Source: Geosiphon pyriformis
Lineage: Eukaryota > Glomeromycota > Glomeromycetes > Archaeosporales > Geosiphonaceae
Length of the DNA: 64,000 bases
Assembly: GCA_016748015.1 (NCBI GenBank)
Contig: JAAOMT010000128.1
Span: 441,538 to 505,537 of the forward strand
Direction of reading: 5' to 3'
Shown here piece after piece: positions 35,187-47,389 of the stretch. The translations under genes and the position numbers were made by a program. How positions within the stretch are numbered: position 1 is the first letter of the stretch; each line of letters opens with the position of its first letter. Under the pieces are notes generated by a model. The model did not search any database. It was not told the DNA's origin and worked only from the letters and a program-made list of their open reading frames with translations.

Positions 35187-35770
35187 TCATCCTCTCAAAA
35201 GAGATTGAGCTCCAGCAAAATCAAACTATTTATGGAATAGTCTATGTGAAGAGTTTTGTCTAACTCAAAACTAACTAGTTTGTTAAAGTCTTTTGTGGAT
35301 AGAGTATATAGTACTTGAAGTGAAATAAGCTTTGTATCCAAGAGACCAAATCTTTGTATAAGAGTTCTGGCTCTTCTTGCAATGGTCAAAACTCTTGGGA
35401 CATTTAAACGTATAATGCCCAAAATTTCCACTTGTATCTCTGAAGTTGTTTTCTTTATGAGCTTCATGTCTTCTATGATTTCACCAAGACGACCATAGAG
35501 TTCTAGTTGTCTTCCATATGACAAGTTTTTGTCTATGGGCAAGATTTCTTGTATTGTTTTTCCAATTGTGCTGGAAGGTGAAAATATCACTACTGTTATG
35601 CTTTCCAATAGGTATTTATCCATTTCGCTACCAATTCTTTCTCTTCTGGTAGTTGTTTTCTTTGGTCTAATAACAATGTGAGTTCCACTGTTGTCTGTTA
35701 TAGTAGTTTGTTTTCCAATAGTCAGAGTAGCATTTGTATAGTTCTTGATCCAGTACTCATGGAGAGTATA
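35187..35770 (-). pseudogene. A2 extension downstream of integrase, family A type
   Basis: The open frame 35195-35623 (142 codons) with its upstream part reads IRPKKTTTRRERIGS, DKYLLESITVVIF, YGRQLELYGRLGEIIEDMK, RLNVPRVLTIARRARTLIQRFGLLD and VLYTLSTKDFNKLVSFELDK. It ends just before the polypurine tract, so it is the last coding part of the element. It is the better-preserved copy of the A1 protein at 13171-13875. A basic start followed by amphipathic helices is visible; function unknown. Confidence 0.68.
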
Positions 35771-37140
35771 GAAAGCATTTTAAATGTTTTGATCTAGGAA
35801 ATAATTGTTCATGTTGATTGAAGATACCTCTGTTTTGGGAATGGTGCATTTATTTATATCTAATTTTTGCTGATCATTTGGGTCAGTATTACCACAACAG
35901 GTAACCAATCAGGTCATTTGTGATATTTCTTGAGTCGCGTGCCATGAACAGGGCGATCACTGAATATTGTTCCATATTGATCTTGTAAGATATAAGAACT
36001 ATTGTTCAAAACTTTGTTGACTATAAAGGGTTCTTTCTACTGGCTAAAGAATTTATCACCATAGACATTGTCTCTGTCTGAACAGTATTCCAAAACTAAG
36101 TTACCAACACTTAAGGAAAGTGTTTTATAGGTCTTTTTCTTTTTGAGCTTCTCTTGGAACTGTTTTATCTTTTCAAAGGCAATTATCCGTGCTTCTACCA
36201 ATGAGTCAAGAATGGTACCAAGTCTTCTTTGCAAAATGTCCTTGTAATCTCCTATTGTTATTTCTTCAAAAGGTATTGTTTCTATATCCATTTCTATTGG
36301 TAGAGTTGCCATTCGTCCATAGAGCAGATAAAAGAGTTCATAACTTGTTATGTCATGATTCACAGTTCTGTAAGCAAACAAAGCTGAAGGCAATACTTTG
36401 TCCCATAGGTTGGTTTCTTCACTGGTTTTGGCTAGGGTTTCACATAGTGTTCTATTGAAATGTTCTACTAGGCCATTTGTTTAAGGGTGATAAGGAGAAG
36501 AGAGTTTATGACGTATTCCCATTTTTCTGCAAAGTTCTTCAACCAGTGTACTAAGAAAAGCTCTTCTTCTATCAGACAAAAGTTCTTTAGGGCAGCCGTG
36601 GCGACAGATAATATCTTCATAAATAAAATTGGCAATTGAGACTGCTGTTTGATCTGGGGTGGCTCTTGCTTCTACCCACTTTGTAAGATAGTCGGTAGCT
36701 GTGATAATGTATCTGTTGCCATCAGGAGTTACTGTTAAAGGTCCAACAACACCTATATCAATTCTATCAAATGGTTGACCAACAGAGATTGGATGGATAT
36801 CTTCCTTGTGATTGGGTTTTCCTCTTCTTTGACAGGTATCACAGGTTTTGATGTATTCAGCAATGTCTTTTCTCAAGGTAGGCCAATAATAGTGAGCTAA
36901 AGTTTTCTGAATTGTTTTTGTTTTTCCAAAGTGTTTAGCTAATGAATCAGTGTGCATATTGTAGATCACAATTTCTCTTTCTTCAAATCTAATGATTCTC
37001 TGGAGGTGGTCAGGATCTTTTCTATTTCTTTTATATAACTGGTTCTGGTAAATCAAATAGAAATTTGATTGTTTGCGCAAATGTTCTCTTTGCTGTCAAG
37101 TATAGTCCGGCAGATATTGTCCTTTACCCAAAAATTTCAT
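35771..37140 (-). pseudogene. pol: A2 integrase
   Basis: The frame 36481-37080 carries the zinc region (LAKHFGKTKTIQKTLAHYYWP, CDTCQRRGKP) and the core (IGVVGPLTVTPDGNRYIIT; HGCPKELLSDRRRAFLS, the second Asp kept; then TNGLVEHFNRTLCE near 36440 with the catalytic Glu). A stop at 36481 lies between core motifs (Gln codon). 36037-36393 holds the C-terminal part (LPSALFAYRTV, ATLPIEMDIETIPF) and the GPY/F-like end KEPFIVNKVLNNSSYIL...RLKKYHK lies at 35920-36030. Confidence 0.9.
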
Positions 37141-38440
37141 TAAAGCAGAATAGTTGTCCAAGTCCATTATCATGTTTGTTTGTGGGGGAGTTACAAATAA
37201 TTAAGTTGGTTTGGTTTGAGAGGGTTTTACTATCACTGGATAGTAAGTCTAGAAAGAGCGTCGGCGTTTTGATGATTAGCTCCTTTGTGGTGTTGAATGT
37301 TATAGTTGAATTTGTCCAAGTTGAGTATCCAGCAAGTTATCTGTTTATGTTCCAGGTTTCTTTTGTTGCGTAGCCAAACCAAAGCTTAGTGATCTGTTAC
37401 CACCAAAAATTTCACACTCTTAAGATATTTGTCCCAGTAGCTGGTAGCCCAAACTACTGCTAAGTATTCCTGCTCAGTAACTGAGTAGTTCCTTTCTGCT
37501 GGAATGAGAGTTCTACTGACATATGCTATAGTGTGTTCTCTGTTATCTTCATCTTTTTGGGAAAAAACAGCACCAAGTCCATAGCCAGATGCATCAGTAT
37601 GGAAGATAAAAGGTTGATCCAAATTAGGTTGCATGAGGATGAGTTCTGTAACCAGTTTTTCCTTCAGAATTTCAAATGCTTTTTGTTGATGAGTGCTCCA
37701 GTAATAATTGATGTTTTTCCTAAGTAGCTAATTGAGAGGAGCAGTGATTTTGGAGAAATCCTTGACAAACTTGCGATAATAAGAGGTCAAACCAAGAAAA
37801 GAGCATAGTTCATGAACATTTATTGGTTGTTTAATGTTTTGAACTTTTTCAATTTTGGCTGGATCAGGAAAGATTCCATCTTTTGTAATAAGATGGCCAA
37901 GGAACTAGGTGGATTGACGTCCAAAGAATGATTTGATTGGATTGATCTTGAGACCAGTATTTCTAAGGAGGTCAAAAACTTTTTGCAAATGTTCAAGATG
38001 TTCATCCCAGGTTTTTGAGTACACCATTATGTCGTCCAAGTAGACTAGAACAAAGTTTTTTTTTACTGATTCAAATACTTTGTCCATTAAGCATTAAAAT
38101 GTGGGAGGAGCATTTGTGAGACCAAAAGGCATGACTGTGAATTCGTAGGTGCCATACTTGGTGATGAAGGCAGTTTTCTTTCTGCTTTCTGGATCCATCT
38201 CTATTTGCCAGAATTCAGCAGTTAAGTTAATGATTGAGAAGAAAGTGGCACCATGGAATTGGTCTAGCATTGCATCAATTTTGGGAAGTGGGTACATGTC
38301 TCTTTTAGTAATGGCATTTAATTGGTGATAGTCAACACAAAAACGTAGAGTTCCTTCTTTCTTGAATATCACTACAACTGGGAATGCCCATTCACTCTTG
38401 GTTTCCTGTATGAATCCAAGGGTTTTCATTCAGGTTATTT
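37141..38440 (-). pseudogene. pol: A2 reverse transcriptase and RNase H
   Basis: RT: LRFCVDYHQLNAITKRDMYP (38290-38350), INLTAEFWQIEMDPE (38190-38240), FTVMPFGLTNAPPTF (38100-38145), catalytic YLDDIMVYSKT (38010-38045, intact). Connection: LGLTSYYRKFVKDFSKITAPL (37740-37800). RNase H 37650-37260: FHTDASGYGLGAVFSQK, AYVSRTLIPAERNYSVTEQE, LVVTDH and later ADALSRL. Only a few stops (38094, 37912, 37728 and 37386) interrupt otherwise intact domains. Confidence 0.91.
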
Positions 38441-39890
38441 CTTTTTTGATAAACTCATTATTGTGCTGGTTGGATTGATAGGGCTTCAAATGGATGGGGC
38501 AAGTTTCTCTGGTGATGATGGTGTGTTGTATCACATGTATACATCCAGGAGGTTCACCTTCTTTTGAGATAACTGGGCTGTTTCTAGCCAGCAGGTTTTT
38601 AATGTCTACTTTTCTTTCTTCTTGAGAGGGTTCTCTTTGTTCTACAACCAGTGATTGGATTTCAGGTGGTTTGTTTTCAAAGGACTTTTGGACTTCTTTT
38701 ATTTCCTCTTGGGGTATCAAGCTGATTGGTTCCCAATCTTTGTAATAGATCAGGCAGGACATGCATTCATCGCTAGGAGAATACAATGGTTTGTTGCACC
38801 AGCACTGGGCACAAGGACTATGCCACCAATAACTGTATTTGGCTTTCTTGCCTGGCTTTCTGTCAAAGGTTCTTCTGAGCATGTCATAATAAGGCCAGCA
38901 GATCAGCTTGCCATTGACAATAATTCCTTCTTTATCTGCCTTGATATTATCCAGTGGTTTGCCATTGCTAGTGAAGATGGTATAGGCAAGTTCAGCAGTT
39001 TCTTCTTGTTCTTCTTGTTCTTCTTTTTTTTCACTTTCTTCATCATCTGATTCATCTGATTCATTTTTTTCTGGGCTCTGCTTGGGTACTGAGGGAATTG
39101 TCCAATGGCGACACTTAACCACAATGGGTTTCTCACCACATCTGATGGTTAGTTCACAGAGTTCATAATCAAGCAAAGCCTTTGTTTTCTTGAGCCATTC
39201 ATTGCCAACAATGATGGTATATTCTTTTGCTTCAGACACTTCCATGTCAGTTTCAATGCTAATGCCATTGATGTGGACAGGAATAGCTTTGGCTATGCCA
39301 AGCCCTTTCTTCTTATCACCATGCACATTGGTCATTGGTCATGTGGATGGTTCATCAATTTTTCTGCCAATTGCTTCAAAAAAGTGTTTGGCAATAACAC
39401 TAACAGATGATCCACTGTCTAGGATCAAATTGATGAAGTAGCCAGCTACTTGGGCTTTACAAATTAGAGGAGTGACATTGCTATTGTCAGCAAGTCCAGC
39501 TTGGCGAAGGCATTTGTTGGTTTTGGGTGTCTTTTTCTTTGGAATCAGGGATTTGCAAAGATTTTTTCTGAATTGTGGATGGGTCATCAATTGGCCAAAG
39601 GTTATATGTGCTGGAATTTCCATAAAGTCTTTGACAACAGAATAGGGACTGGATTTTTGTACTATTTCTGGGGATTCCAACTTTGGAGGATTCTTGAAAA
39701 CTTTGGCTTTTGGGAGCTCATTGTTGTCAGCAGTTGATGTAGAAGCTTTATTGGGGTCTAGAATGAAATCAACTTTGGCTTTCTTCTTCTTTCTTGTAGA
39801 TTCAGAGGGGTTGATTGCTAATTCATCCATGTCATGATCATCATCAGTTAAGTTAAAAGCATAAAAGAGGTTTTCTTCTGGTTGGCTTGC
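38441..39890 (-). pseudogene. pol: A2 protease and Cys-containing linker
   Basis: Frame 39339-39830 leads into the protease with active site NLILDSGSSVSVIAKHF (39385-39435). After one stop the 301-codon frame 38430-39335 continues with GISIETDMEVSEAKEYTIIV and GNEWLKKTKALLDY. A very acidic run of Glu with Lys (about 39010-39060) separates it from a Cys cluster, PCAQCWCN then DECMSC (38745-38830), which may bind zinc. The end (QHTIITRETCPIHLKPYQSN) is the RT leader. Family A has no dUTPase in this interval. Confidence 0.87.
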
Positions 39891-41467
39891 ACTCTTACCT
39901 TTTGGAGGTGCACCTACTAGTTTAAAGGCTGATAAACAGTGGCTTCAACTAAGAGATCTTCTCCAAAGAAATTGATGTTGGCATGATTGGGTCTTTGGTT
40001 GAGCACATTATTGTTGTTGATTCTGTTGTTCTAAGCATCATTGTTTCTGAGGACTGGTGGAGGCAGTGGAGGATTGTTGCAATCTCTTGAAAAGTGTCCA
40101 GTTAATCCACAGCGATAACATACAGGTGGGCCACGATTTTGTTGTCTTTGATAAGGTGGTTGCTGGGGCTAATTGAAGCGTGGTTCAAATCTGGGTTTTT
40201 GTGGTTGCTGATTTTCTCTGACTGCTTGGGCTAAGAGTTCTAATAACCGAGCAAGATTTGCTGTAAGTCTGTCTATTAACTATTCATTTGAATCTTGAGT
40301 GTGAGTGGCAAAAGAAGTAGCAGCCATTTGAGGGGCAGGAGCCATGACAGGAACAGAAGCAAAAACTGGTAGTGTAGATCCCAAGTGCATCCTTTGGTTA
40401 TCTTCAATTCTTTGTGCTAATTCAATGGCCATATTCATGGTGGGATTATCTTTTAGGGCCAGGAGGGGCCAAAGAACATACGATAGATCAGTTCTCAATT
40501 CTTTTGTGAAGAAGTGAATTTTCTGCTCTTTTGTCCAATTTCTTCCAGTGTCTACTCGTTTGATTAACTTTCTGATTGCTTTGGCATATTTGGTTACAAC
40601 TTCACCAGGACCTTGGGTTCTTTTTTCCAATTTCATACGCCATTTTGATATTAATATTGGGGTTCTGAACTTGTTTTCAAACCGGGTAGTGAAAGAAGTG
40701 TTGATTTCTCCCACATTTGCTGGTGTCCATCTAATGATTTTTTGCTGGGCATTGGCATCTGTTTCTTGTGAGAACCAGGTAGCAGAGGATCCTTGAAGGT
40801 AGCCACCAACAATTTGGAACTTGTACTCATCATTATATTGATTGGCTATAGCAGCTCTTTCAAAGTCATCCAACCATTCAATTGAATCTTGTACATCACC
40901 TCTAAATAATGGTATTGGGGTGTTGTTTTTTTGCCCTAGAGCAGTTTGTATACCTTGGAGGGTGGCCAGAATGTTTGCTTGCATGGGGTCATTAGCCATT
41001 GGTTCAGGGATAACTGTTTGTGTAGACGAGTCTGATTTGCTTAATAAAAGATCAAAAACAGGAGCAGTTTGGTAGCTTTCTTTTTCTGTTTCAAAGGAAG
41101 TTTTAGTTGCTTGATGGGCAGCAATCCAAATGTGGATTTGATGATTCAGATATTCGAAATCAGGGGGCTGTTGTTCAAAGATTGCAGAATATAAGAGCTG
41201 ATTGATACTGTTGTTTCTTTCTTCAAAGTCGTTTTCAAAATAAGCTTGGTCAAAGTAATAGGTTATATAAGCTGTGTAGGTTTCAGCTGAATGCTTGTTC
41301 AGGAACCAGTTCCAAAAGTCTTGGAATTGTCTACTGGATTGTTCTTTAAGGGGGAAGCAGATCAAGCAGGAGGGCAGAGGATTAAGTTCAATGAAACTTT
41401 GGTCGTTTCTGTTGTGTGCTGCAAAGTGTTCTTCTAATTGCTGTGGCAGATATGAGTAATCACTCAT
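39891..41467 (-). pseudogene. gag: A2 gag
   Basis: Starts at ATG 41467 (MSDYSYLPQQLEEHF) and is open for 395 codons to a TAG at 40277. The Gag core (PLFRGDVQDSIEWLDDFERA, YLQGSSATWFSQE, NTSFTTRFENKFRTP, KRTQGPGEVVTKYAKAIRKL) lies at 40960-40560. Past the stop comes the zinc knuckle CYRCGLTGHFSRDC at 40079-40120, intact. The single TAG between capsid and knuckle fits a CAG-to-TAG change. Unlike family B it has a normal ATG start. Confidence 0.92.
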
Positions 41468-41519
41468 ACAATAAGGGAATAAGTGAATTTTGACAACCTC
41501 ACAGGGAGCACTATTTTTA

Positions 41520-42197
41520 TGTTACGAGTTGGAGTAACAAGCTAACAGATAGCAAGAGAGAACAGTATTGTATGGTGATGGAAATAAACAAAGAAGGAAT
41601 TACAATAAGGGAGCGAATTGAATAAGTAGAAATTCAATGTGTGTGATCAGTCTCATAAAAATCACAGTCACTAATCTTTTCTTAAATCTGAAGGTAGAGG
41701 AATAGTCTATGATTGTCAACAAGATAACACCACTGCTATTATTCTATGCCTTAACTCGGCGATTCTTAGAATTAATAACAGGTATCATTGTACTTTTCAA
41801 TCGTTTCTTTATTCAATGAATTACAAGAGCAAGCCAATTGCTTCTCAGGCTAATTCTAACAAATACAAATCAAGAAGGGGAAAAGATAAGGTATGTGAAT
41901 GCCAACAAGTAAATACTTGAAGGTAAGGAAAGGGAAATAAGCGATTATGAGAGGAAGTAATTAATATTGTTTATTTCGTTACTTTGATCATGTCTTTCTA
42001 TAGCTAAGGGAATTATCACTTATATAGCTATCTAAAGTGGTCAACGACCAGGTCAATGATCAGGTTAATGATCAGGTCAACAGTCAAGTCATTGATCAGG
42101 TCAACAATCACTATCTAAAAATAGGGTGGCTAATTATATGACATCAGTGGCTAATACATGTGATAATTAATAAAAACTATGTGTTTCAACTGTAACA
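41520..42197 (-). repeat. A2 5' LTR with six 12-bp repeats
   Basis: Window ends TGTTACGAG and TGTAACA. The U3 repeat array is 42040-42111, exactly six 12-bp units, five fewer than the 3' LTR; this 60-bp difference equals the whole LTR length difference (678 against 738 bp). The primer-binding site lies inside at about 41490-41508 (minus strand AGTGCTCCCTGTGAGGT). Confidence 0.93.
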
Positions 42198-42830
42198 ATG
42201 GTATCAAAACAGATTCAGACAAGATTGAGATTGTTAAGAGCTTTCCAGTACCAAATAATCTCACAGAATTAAGAGCATTCTTGAGATTTACTGGATACTA
42301 CTACTGTTTTATTAAAAACTTTTCCAAAATAGCTCAACCACTATACCAACTCCAAACAAAGAACACCAAATATGAATGGACAGAAACTCAGCAAGAAGCT
42401 TTTGATACATTAAGAAAAAAGCTTATTTAAGCTCCAGTACTAATCTATTCAGATCATAACAAGCCATTCATAATTACAACTAATGCATCTAGTCAAGCAT
42501 TAAGAGCAGTATTATCTCAAAAAAGACCAGATGGATAAAAACATTCAGTAGCTTATGCCAGCAGAAGCTTAAATCCAGCTGAAAAAAACTATGAAACTTC
42601 AGCATTAAAACACTTAGCTATCTATTGGGCTGTCACTAAATGAAAAGAATACTTGAGTCAAAAGTTTGATGTATACACTGATCATAAAGAATTGATTTCA
42701 ATTCAGAAACAAAAATTTGGAGACAATCATTATGTCAGATGGAAAATAAAACTGTCACTATTTAATTATACAGTACATTATAAAAAAGAAAAAAAAAACA
42801 AAAATGTTGATGGTTTGTCATGAATAAGAC
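42198..42830 (+). pseudogene. pol: B2 RT end and RNase H
   Basis: Resumes after A2 with IKTDSDKIEIVKSFPVPNNL and LRAFLRFTGYYYCFIKNFSKIAQPLYQLQT (42211-42360). RNase H: a changed catalytic start (ITTNASSQALRAVLSQ, Asp to Asn near 42480), AYASRSLNPAEKNYETSALK, FDVYTDHKELISIQKQ. Ends near 42825 with DGLS. Stops at 42428, 42536 and 42642. Confidence 0.87.
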
Positions 42831-44110
42831 AAATCTAAAAACATTTCAACCCAAAAATATAACAAAAAATGAATATACAAAAATACCAACAACTCTAACA
42901 TTATATAAATACCCAATTGTTCAAAGAAAAATTATCTCAAAAAGAACAAAACAACATAAAACAGCAATCAAAATATTTTATTAACCATCAAAATATACTT
43001 TATTAAAAAACAAAAAAAATTCAGCTCAACCAACCAAAGTAATTACAGAACCAGAAAAAGAGACAATATTATTCAACATGCACTCAGATCCAACAGCAGG
43101 ACATTTTTACAAAGAAGCAATCATAGAAAGAATCAGAAAAAGATATTATTGGCCATCAATGTATTTAAACATTATTTAATATGTTCAAAATTGTGATGCT
43201 TGTTAAAGAAAAGGTGAAACAAAATCCAGTAAACCATTAAGACTAATCAAAATAGAACAACTGTTTGATTACATTGGAATTAATTTAGTCAGACCATTAA
43301 CAATTACCAGTAGAAGCAACAGATATATTGCAGTAGCTATGGATTATTTCACTAAATGGCCAAAAGCAAAAGTCATTCAAAGAACAGATACAGAATCTAT
43401 TGTCAAATTCATTTATCAAGATTTGATCTGTGAACACAGATGTTCAAAAAAACTATTATCAGATCAAGGAACTCACTTTGTAAATAGAACATTGGCAAAA
43501 TTAAGTCAAAGATTTGGAATAAAAAGATCATTATTATCACCATACCATCTACAAACAAATGAGTTAATTGAAAGATTTAACAGAACACTATATGAAACAA
43601 TAGCCAAGATCAGTCAAGAAAACCAGAACAAATAGGATTTGTTCATACCATCAGTATTATTTGCTTACAAAACAATAAAACAAGACACTACACAAGCAAC
43701 ACTATTTGAATTAGTATATAATAGAACAGCAACATTACCAGTTAAAATAAAAGTCAGAATATATCCAACAGAACCAATAACAGAAGAGAATTTTCAAAGA
43801 ACATTGTTAAAAAAAACATATGACTTAATAGAAATACTGAAAAACAAATGGCAAAAAGCAGCTAATAACATTCAAAAGTCACAAGAAAAACAAAAAGAAA
43901 GACACAATAACCAATTACCAAATAAACCAGTTGAATTCAAGATTGAAGACAAAGTACTTTTACATCATACCAAAGTGAAAAAACAATGGAGTAGAAAATT
44001 TGACCCCAAATGGGATAAACCATTTTATATAGAAGAAATTCTATAAAATAGAGCTTATAAATTAAGGTTAAACAACAAAATTTTAACCAAAGCAGCACAT
44101 GAAAATCGAC
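42831..44110 (+). pseudogene. pol: B2 integrase
   Basis: Zinc region near 43078-43205 (SDPTAGHFYKE, RYYWPSMYLNI, CDAC). The core frame 43339-43635 reads MDYFTKWPKAKVIQRTDTES, CSKKLLSDQGTHFVNRT (Asp kept) and NELIERFNRTLYE (catalytic Glu kept). 43639-44046 carries VLFAYKTIKQDTTQATLFELVYN and the basic C-terminal part DPKWDKPFYIEEIL. Stops at 43166, 43205, 43634 and 44044. Confidence 0.88.
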
Positions 44111-44937
44111 TGAAACTATATCAAAACATAGGATTAGCATTCATCAATAATATTCTACAACTGAAAACACAGAGAATATTAGTTTAACCAGATGAGATTT
44201 CACGAGATTTGGAACCAATTATAGTCATTGAACCAAACACATCAAATTGAACAACCAAAAAAGTATATAAAGACATGGTATACACGACAAAAGCAACAAA
44301 AAAAATTGAAAATACCAAACCATATTCATACTTTAGCTCAACAATTGTTTTAGGCCTTAAGTCAACAGCAAATAAACATGGAAATTATTATTAACAATCA
44401 AACAATCTGTTATCAAAACACCAAACAAAAAAGGAAAAGTACACTATACTAGCGACTACAGAAACAATTAATAAACTAGTCAGATAAAATAGTAGAAAAA
44501 GTAAAAAACATGTTTGAAAAAATAATTATCATCATTCTAACAAAAGAACTAATAAAAAAAATTGAAGCCAATGGATAGACCAACTTCCAATACCATATTG
44601 CTACTATCAATTGGGACAAAAAGTAGATATTCAAAAGTTATATCTTAACAAATTCAAGAGAATCTTTAATCAAGAAATAATCCAGAACATTAAAAACATT
44701 ATTGAAAAGAAAATAAATTTGACATTTCATATCAAGACCATTTATTGATTACACACTATATTTCAAAACTACCCAGAAATATTGTTATATGCTAACATAA
44801 AAACAATAACTATCAACCAATAGGGAAAAATAAACAACTCACAAATTGAAGAAATAAAGAATAGGATGGAACAGATGCTACTTGAAAAAGAAATATTCGA
44901 CATAATTCAAAATGAGAATTTTGACAGAGCTTAATAT
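44111..44937 (+). pseudogene. B2 extension downstream of integrase
   Basis: Parallel to B1 10066-10864: LKTQRILV followed by PDEISRDLEPIIVIEPNTSN, then MEIIINNQTICYQNTK, PYCYYQLGQKVDIQKLYL, FHIKTIY and EEIKNRMEQMLLEKEIFDIIQNENFDRA. Ends at the purine tract AAAGGAGGAGATAA (44940-44953). That two diverged copies keep the same protein wording argues it was under selection. Function unknown. Confidence 0.6.
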
Positions 44938-44953
44938 TAAAAGGAGGAGATAA

Positions 44954-45785
44954 TATTATTTATAAAAAAGAAAAACAGATATAGAAAATAGTAGACCAAT
45001 AAAAGAGTAGTAGTTAGTACATGAGCATATTGCTTAACAATATGGAGTAATATTAAAAAATTAGGGCATATTGCTTAGCAATATGAGCATTGTTTAAGAA
45101 ATCATAGCACATTGCTTGGAAATATAAATGATTTCATAGAACATCAATTATGTATATATAGTGGTAGCATTAGAAGAAGAAAAAACAGATCTTTTAGTTT
45201 AGATTTAATCTAAGCAACCTTCTATATTACAAATATTAATAAATAATTATTCTCTATCTCAAATCTACTCTCTACTATCAACACTTTATGTTGATAGTAA
45301 TTAATACTTAACTACACAGAAACAATAATTCTTGATCATGGCTATTGATGAAATACTAACATTTATTGCCTTGGCTTATTTATTTTATTTTATTTTATTT
45401 TATTTTATTTTTTTCTTTTATTTCTTTGTTATTTCTTGTTGTGTACTAATTGATTAAAAAATTAAGTATTGAATTATTAACATTAAGGATAGCCTGGTAA
45501 AAGACCTTAAAAAAAAGATATAACATTAAGAATTTAAGGATAGCTTACCAGAAGAGCATCTCTGCCAGATTACTGGTCATCATGTTGAGAAAAAAATTGA
45601 ACAGAATTGTAATTCTGAGAAGCTACTGAAACAACCATTAAATTTTTATCCATTATACAAAAGACTCCACAACAAAACCTTTAAATCAACCAAAATTTTC
45701 AGAAACAACACTATTATAGCAATTGAGCACCAAGTTATGGGTTTGTTATTTGTCTTGAGACCCCAAATAATCATCTATAATAACA
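44954..45785 (+). repeat. B2 3' LTR
   Basis: Starts TATTATTTATAAAAAAG (TG mutated to TA) and ends near TAACA at 45785. U3 has fewer CATTGC-type repeats than B1 (45025-45130). A perfect run of TTTTA units lies at 45380-45405. The next base is inside the LINE RT remnant. Confidence 0.88.
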
Positions 45786-47389
45786 TTATTCTAATTATAT
45801 GGCTTTAGAATCATGAAAACTTATGCTTTTTTTTATAAAATAGGAATTGTTCTAACAACTAGACAAGCATTTAGCAAAACCAAAAAACAGACCATAATTT
45901 CAGAACTATAGTGTTTTCATAGCTTATTTAAAATGTCAAACAAAACAGTAGTTTTGCTATCTGACAACTCTTCTACAACCCAAATTAACTTTTCCATGCT
46001 AATATATTCTATAATTCCAGAAAATATATCATCTTTAATAGTCTAGAGGCTTGTACTGACAAGACCAAAAAATTAGTCCCACTTTAGACACCAATTTTTT
46101 TTTGTCTAGCCTTCTATTATTACATCTATTCTGTTTTTTAACAATTCAAGTTTCAAAACCAATTCATTATCTACCATTAAATAATTTAATATTACTTTAT
46201 GAAAAAGTCTTTTCAAAACACTCTTAATTATTTAACTCTTATTAATACAAAAATTTTCTATTTTCTTATTAATGGCATTTTTGATTACAGTTGTTTTCAA
46301 AGCTTTAAATTCTTAATACTTAAATGCTCTAACAATTTTTGAAACCAAAATTTCTAATCTGTAGAACTTAGAAAACTGTTTATTCTTAATAATATTAGAG
46401 TTTTTAAACCATTTTTTGGAAAAAATTTTGTCTGTAGATTCAACTATTACCTTCCTCAAAAAATTTTATATTGTATCCATCTAAACTATTTGCATTCTAA
46501 AACTCATTCCATATGCAAGACATTTGTTTTGTCAAGTATTTTTTAAATTGAATTCATTTTAAACTATCTGCATTCTTAAATCCAAACTTTTATTGGTCTT
46601 TATTAGTCTGCTTCTAAATAATATTTAGATGTTTATTAAGAAGTCTATTTAAACCAAAAAAAATAACAACAGTTGAATAATTGGTATTGAAAAAATTCAA
46701 AATGTTTTTAACCTTTTATCTAATCACAGTCATTAAAAGATGTTTATTGACAAAAATATAATCAATAGTTTTTTTCATATTTCTTAAATTGCTTCATGTT
46801 AGGAGCTTAGCTGCTGAAAAATTTGATAGAAAATTATACAAACCCAACTCAAAACATTTCTTAAAACTTGTACTTTATCTCATATTATTCTTATTAAAAT
46901 TACTCTTTAATATTATATAAGAATTTAAATTGACTGTTTTAACAATTTAAAAGTTTATTTTAAAAGTCTGGTTAAACTGTATACCAGCTGAAACATCTGC
47001 ATAAAGACTCATAATTATTATTAAAACTTTGTTGCTAAATAGCAGACAAATTAAAAAAAGATGATTCAGGACTTCAAAAATCTTATACATATGTTCAACA
47101 AGCTTATTGTTTATTATTATAGTCACTTTAGAGCCCAAATAACCAGAATTCAAATCAGAAATAAAAATTTTTAAACCCAAAAACTTGTTTTTAATTCAAA
47201 ATTTAGACAGTTTTTTTAGCTTTGTCTTAGTAATTACAGAAACCAAATTGTCCAATTCTTTATATTACTTAATAATATTATCTTGTTTTGCTAAATTATT
47301 CATATTTTTAACATTATATATAGCAATTTTTCAAATAAAATTGGTTATTAAGGAAATATACTTGCTGAAAAATCCAAATTAATGCATAT
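45786..47389 (-). pseudogene. LINE endonuclease and start of reverse transcriptase
   Basis: Minus strand. The AP-endonuclease-like part includes LNSGYLGSKVTIIINNKL (47110-47155), MSLYADVSAGIQFNQ (46965-47010), then SNFNK where a GDFN motif is expected, and KKTIDYIFVNKHLL (46740-46785). Toward 45786 the frame reads an RNA-binding linker and RT leader, ending VFMILKPYN at the B2 edge. The wording matches the abundant endonuclease-RT LINE proteins I associate with Rhizophagus. Stops and frameshifts throughout; the rest of RT is missing. Confidence 0.78.

Larger units (their letters stand above)
34449..42197 (-). mobile_element. Ty3/gypsy element A2 (family A), complete, youngest full element
   Basis: Minus-strand element with LTRs 41520-42197 (5') and 34449-35186 (3'), inserted in the RT of B2 with an exact ATGG duplication. 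LTRs look nearly identical except for the number of 12-bp U3 repeats. Long open frames remain (gag 395 codons, protease/linker 301 codons, integrase 199 codons). Its stops are few and mostly TAG/TAA at Gln codons. Order: gag, protease, acidic linker with Cys cluster, RT, RNase H, integrase, extension. No dUTPase. Confidence 0.93.
18005..45785 (+). mobile_element. Ty3/gypsy element B2 (family B) carrying three nested insertions
   Basis: Own sequence: 18005-19556, 20501-21641, 31473-34448 and 42198-45785. Insertions: a solo B-type LTR (19557-20500), element C (21642-31472) and element A2 (34449-42197), each flanked by a 4-bp duplication. The 5' LTR is truncated to its last 75 bases; the 3' LTR is whole (44954-45785). 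The 3' flank is a LINE reverse transcriptase, so B2 landed in a LINE; the LINE's other half is not found left of 18005, implying a deletion there. Confidence 0.88.

Noticed and set aside
38655-39050. 131-codon plus-strand frame opposite the A2 linker
   Set aside because: Antisense shadow of the acidic family A linker; Phe-rich runs come from the Glu/Lys codons on the other strand.
45380-45410. TTTTA run as a functional satellite
   Set aside because: Short simple repeat inside the B2 LTR, also seen in other family B LTRs; ordinary slippage.
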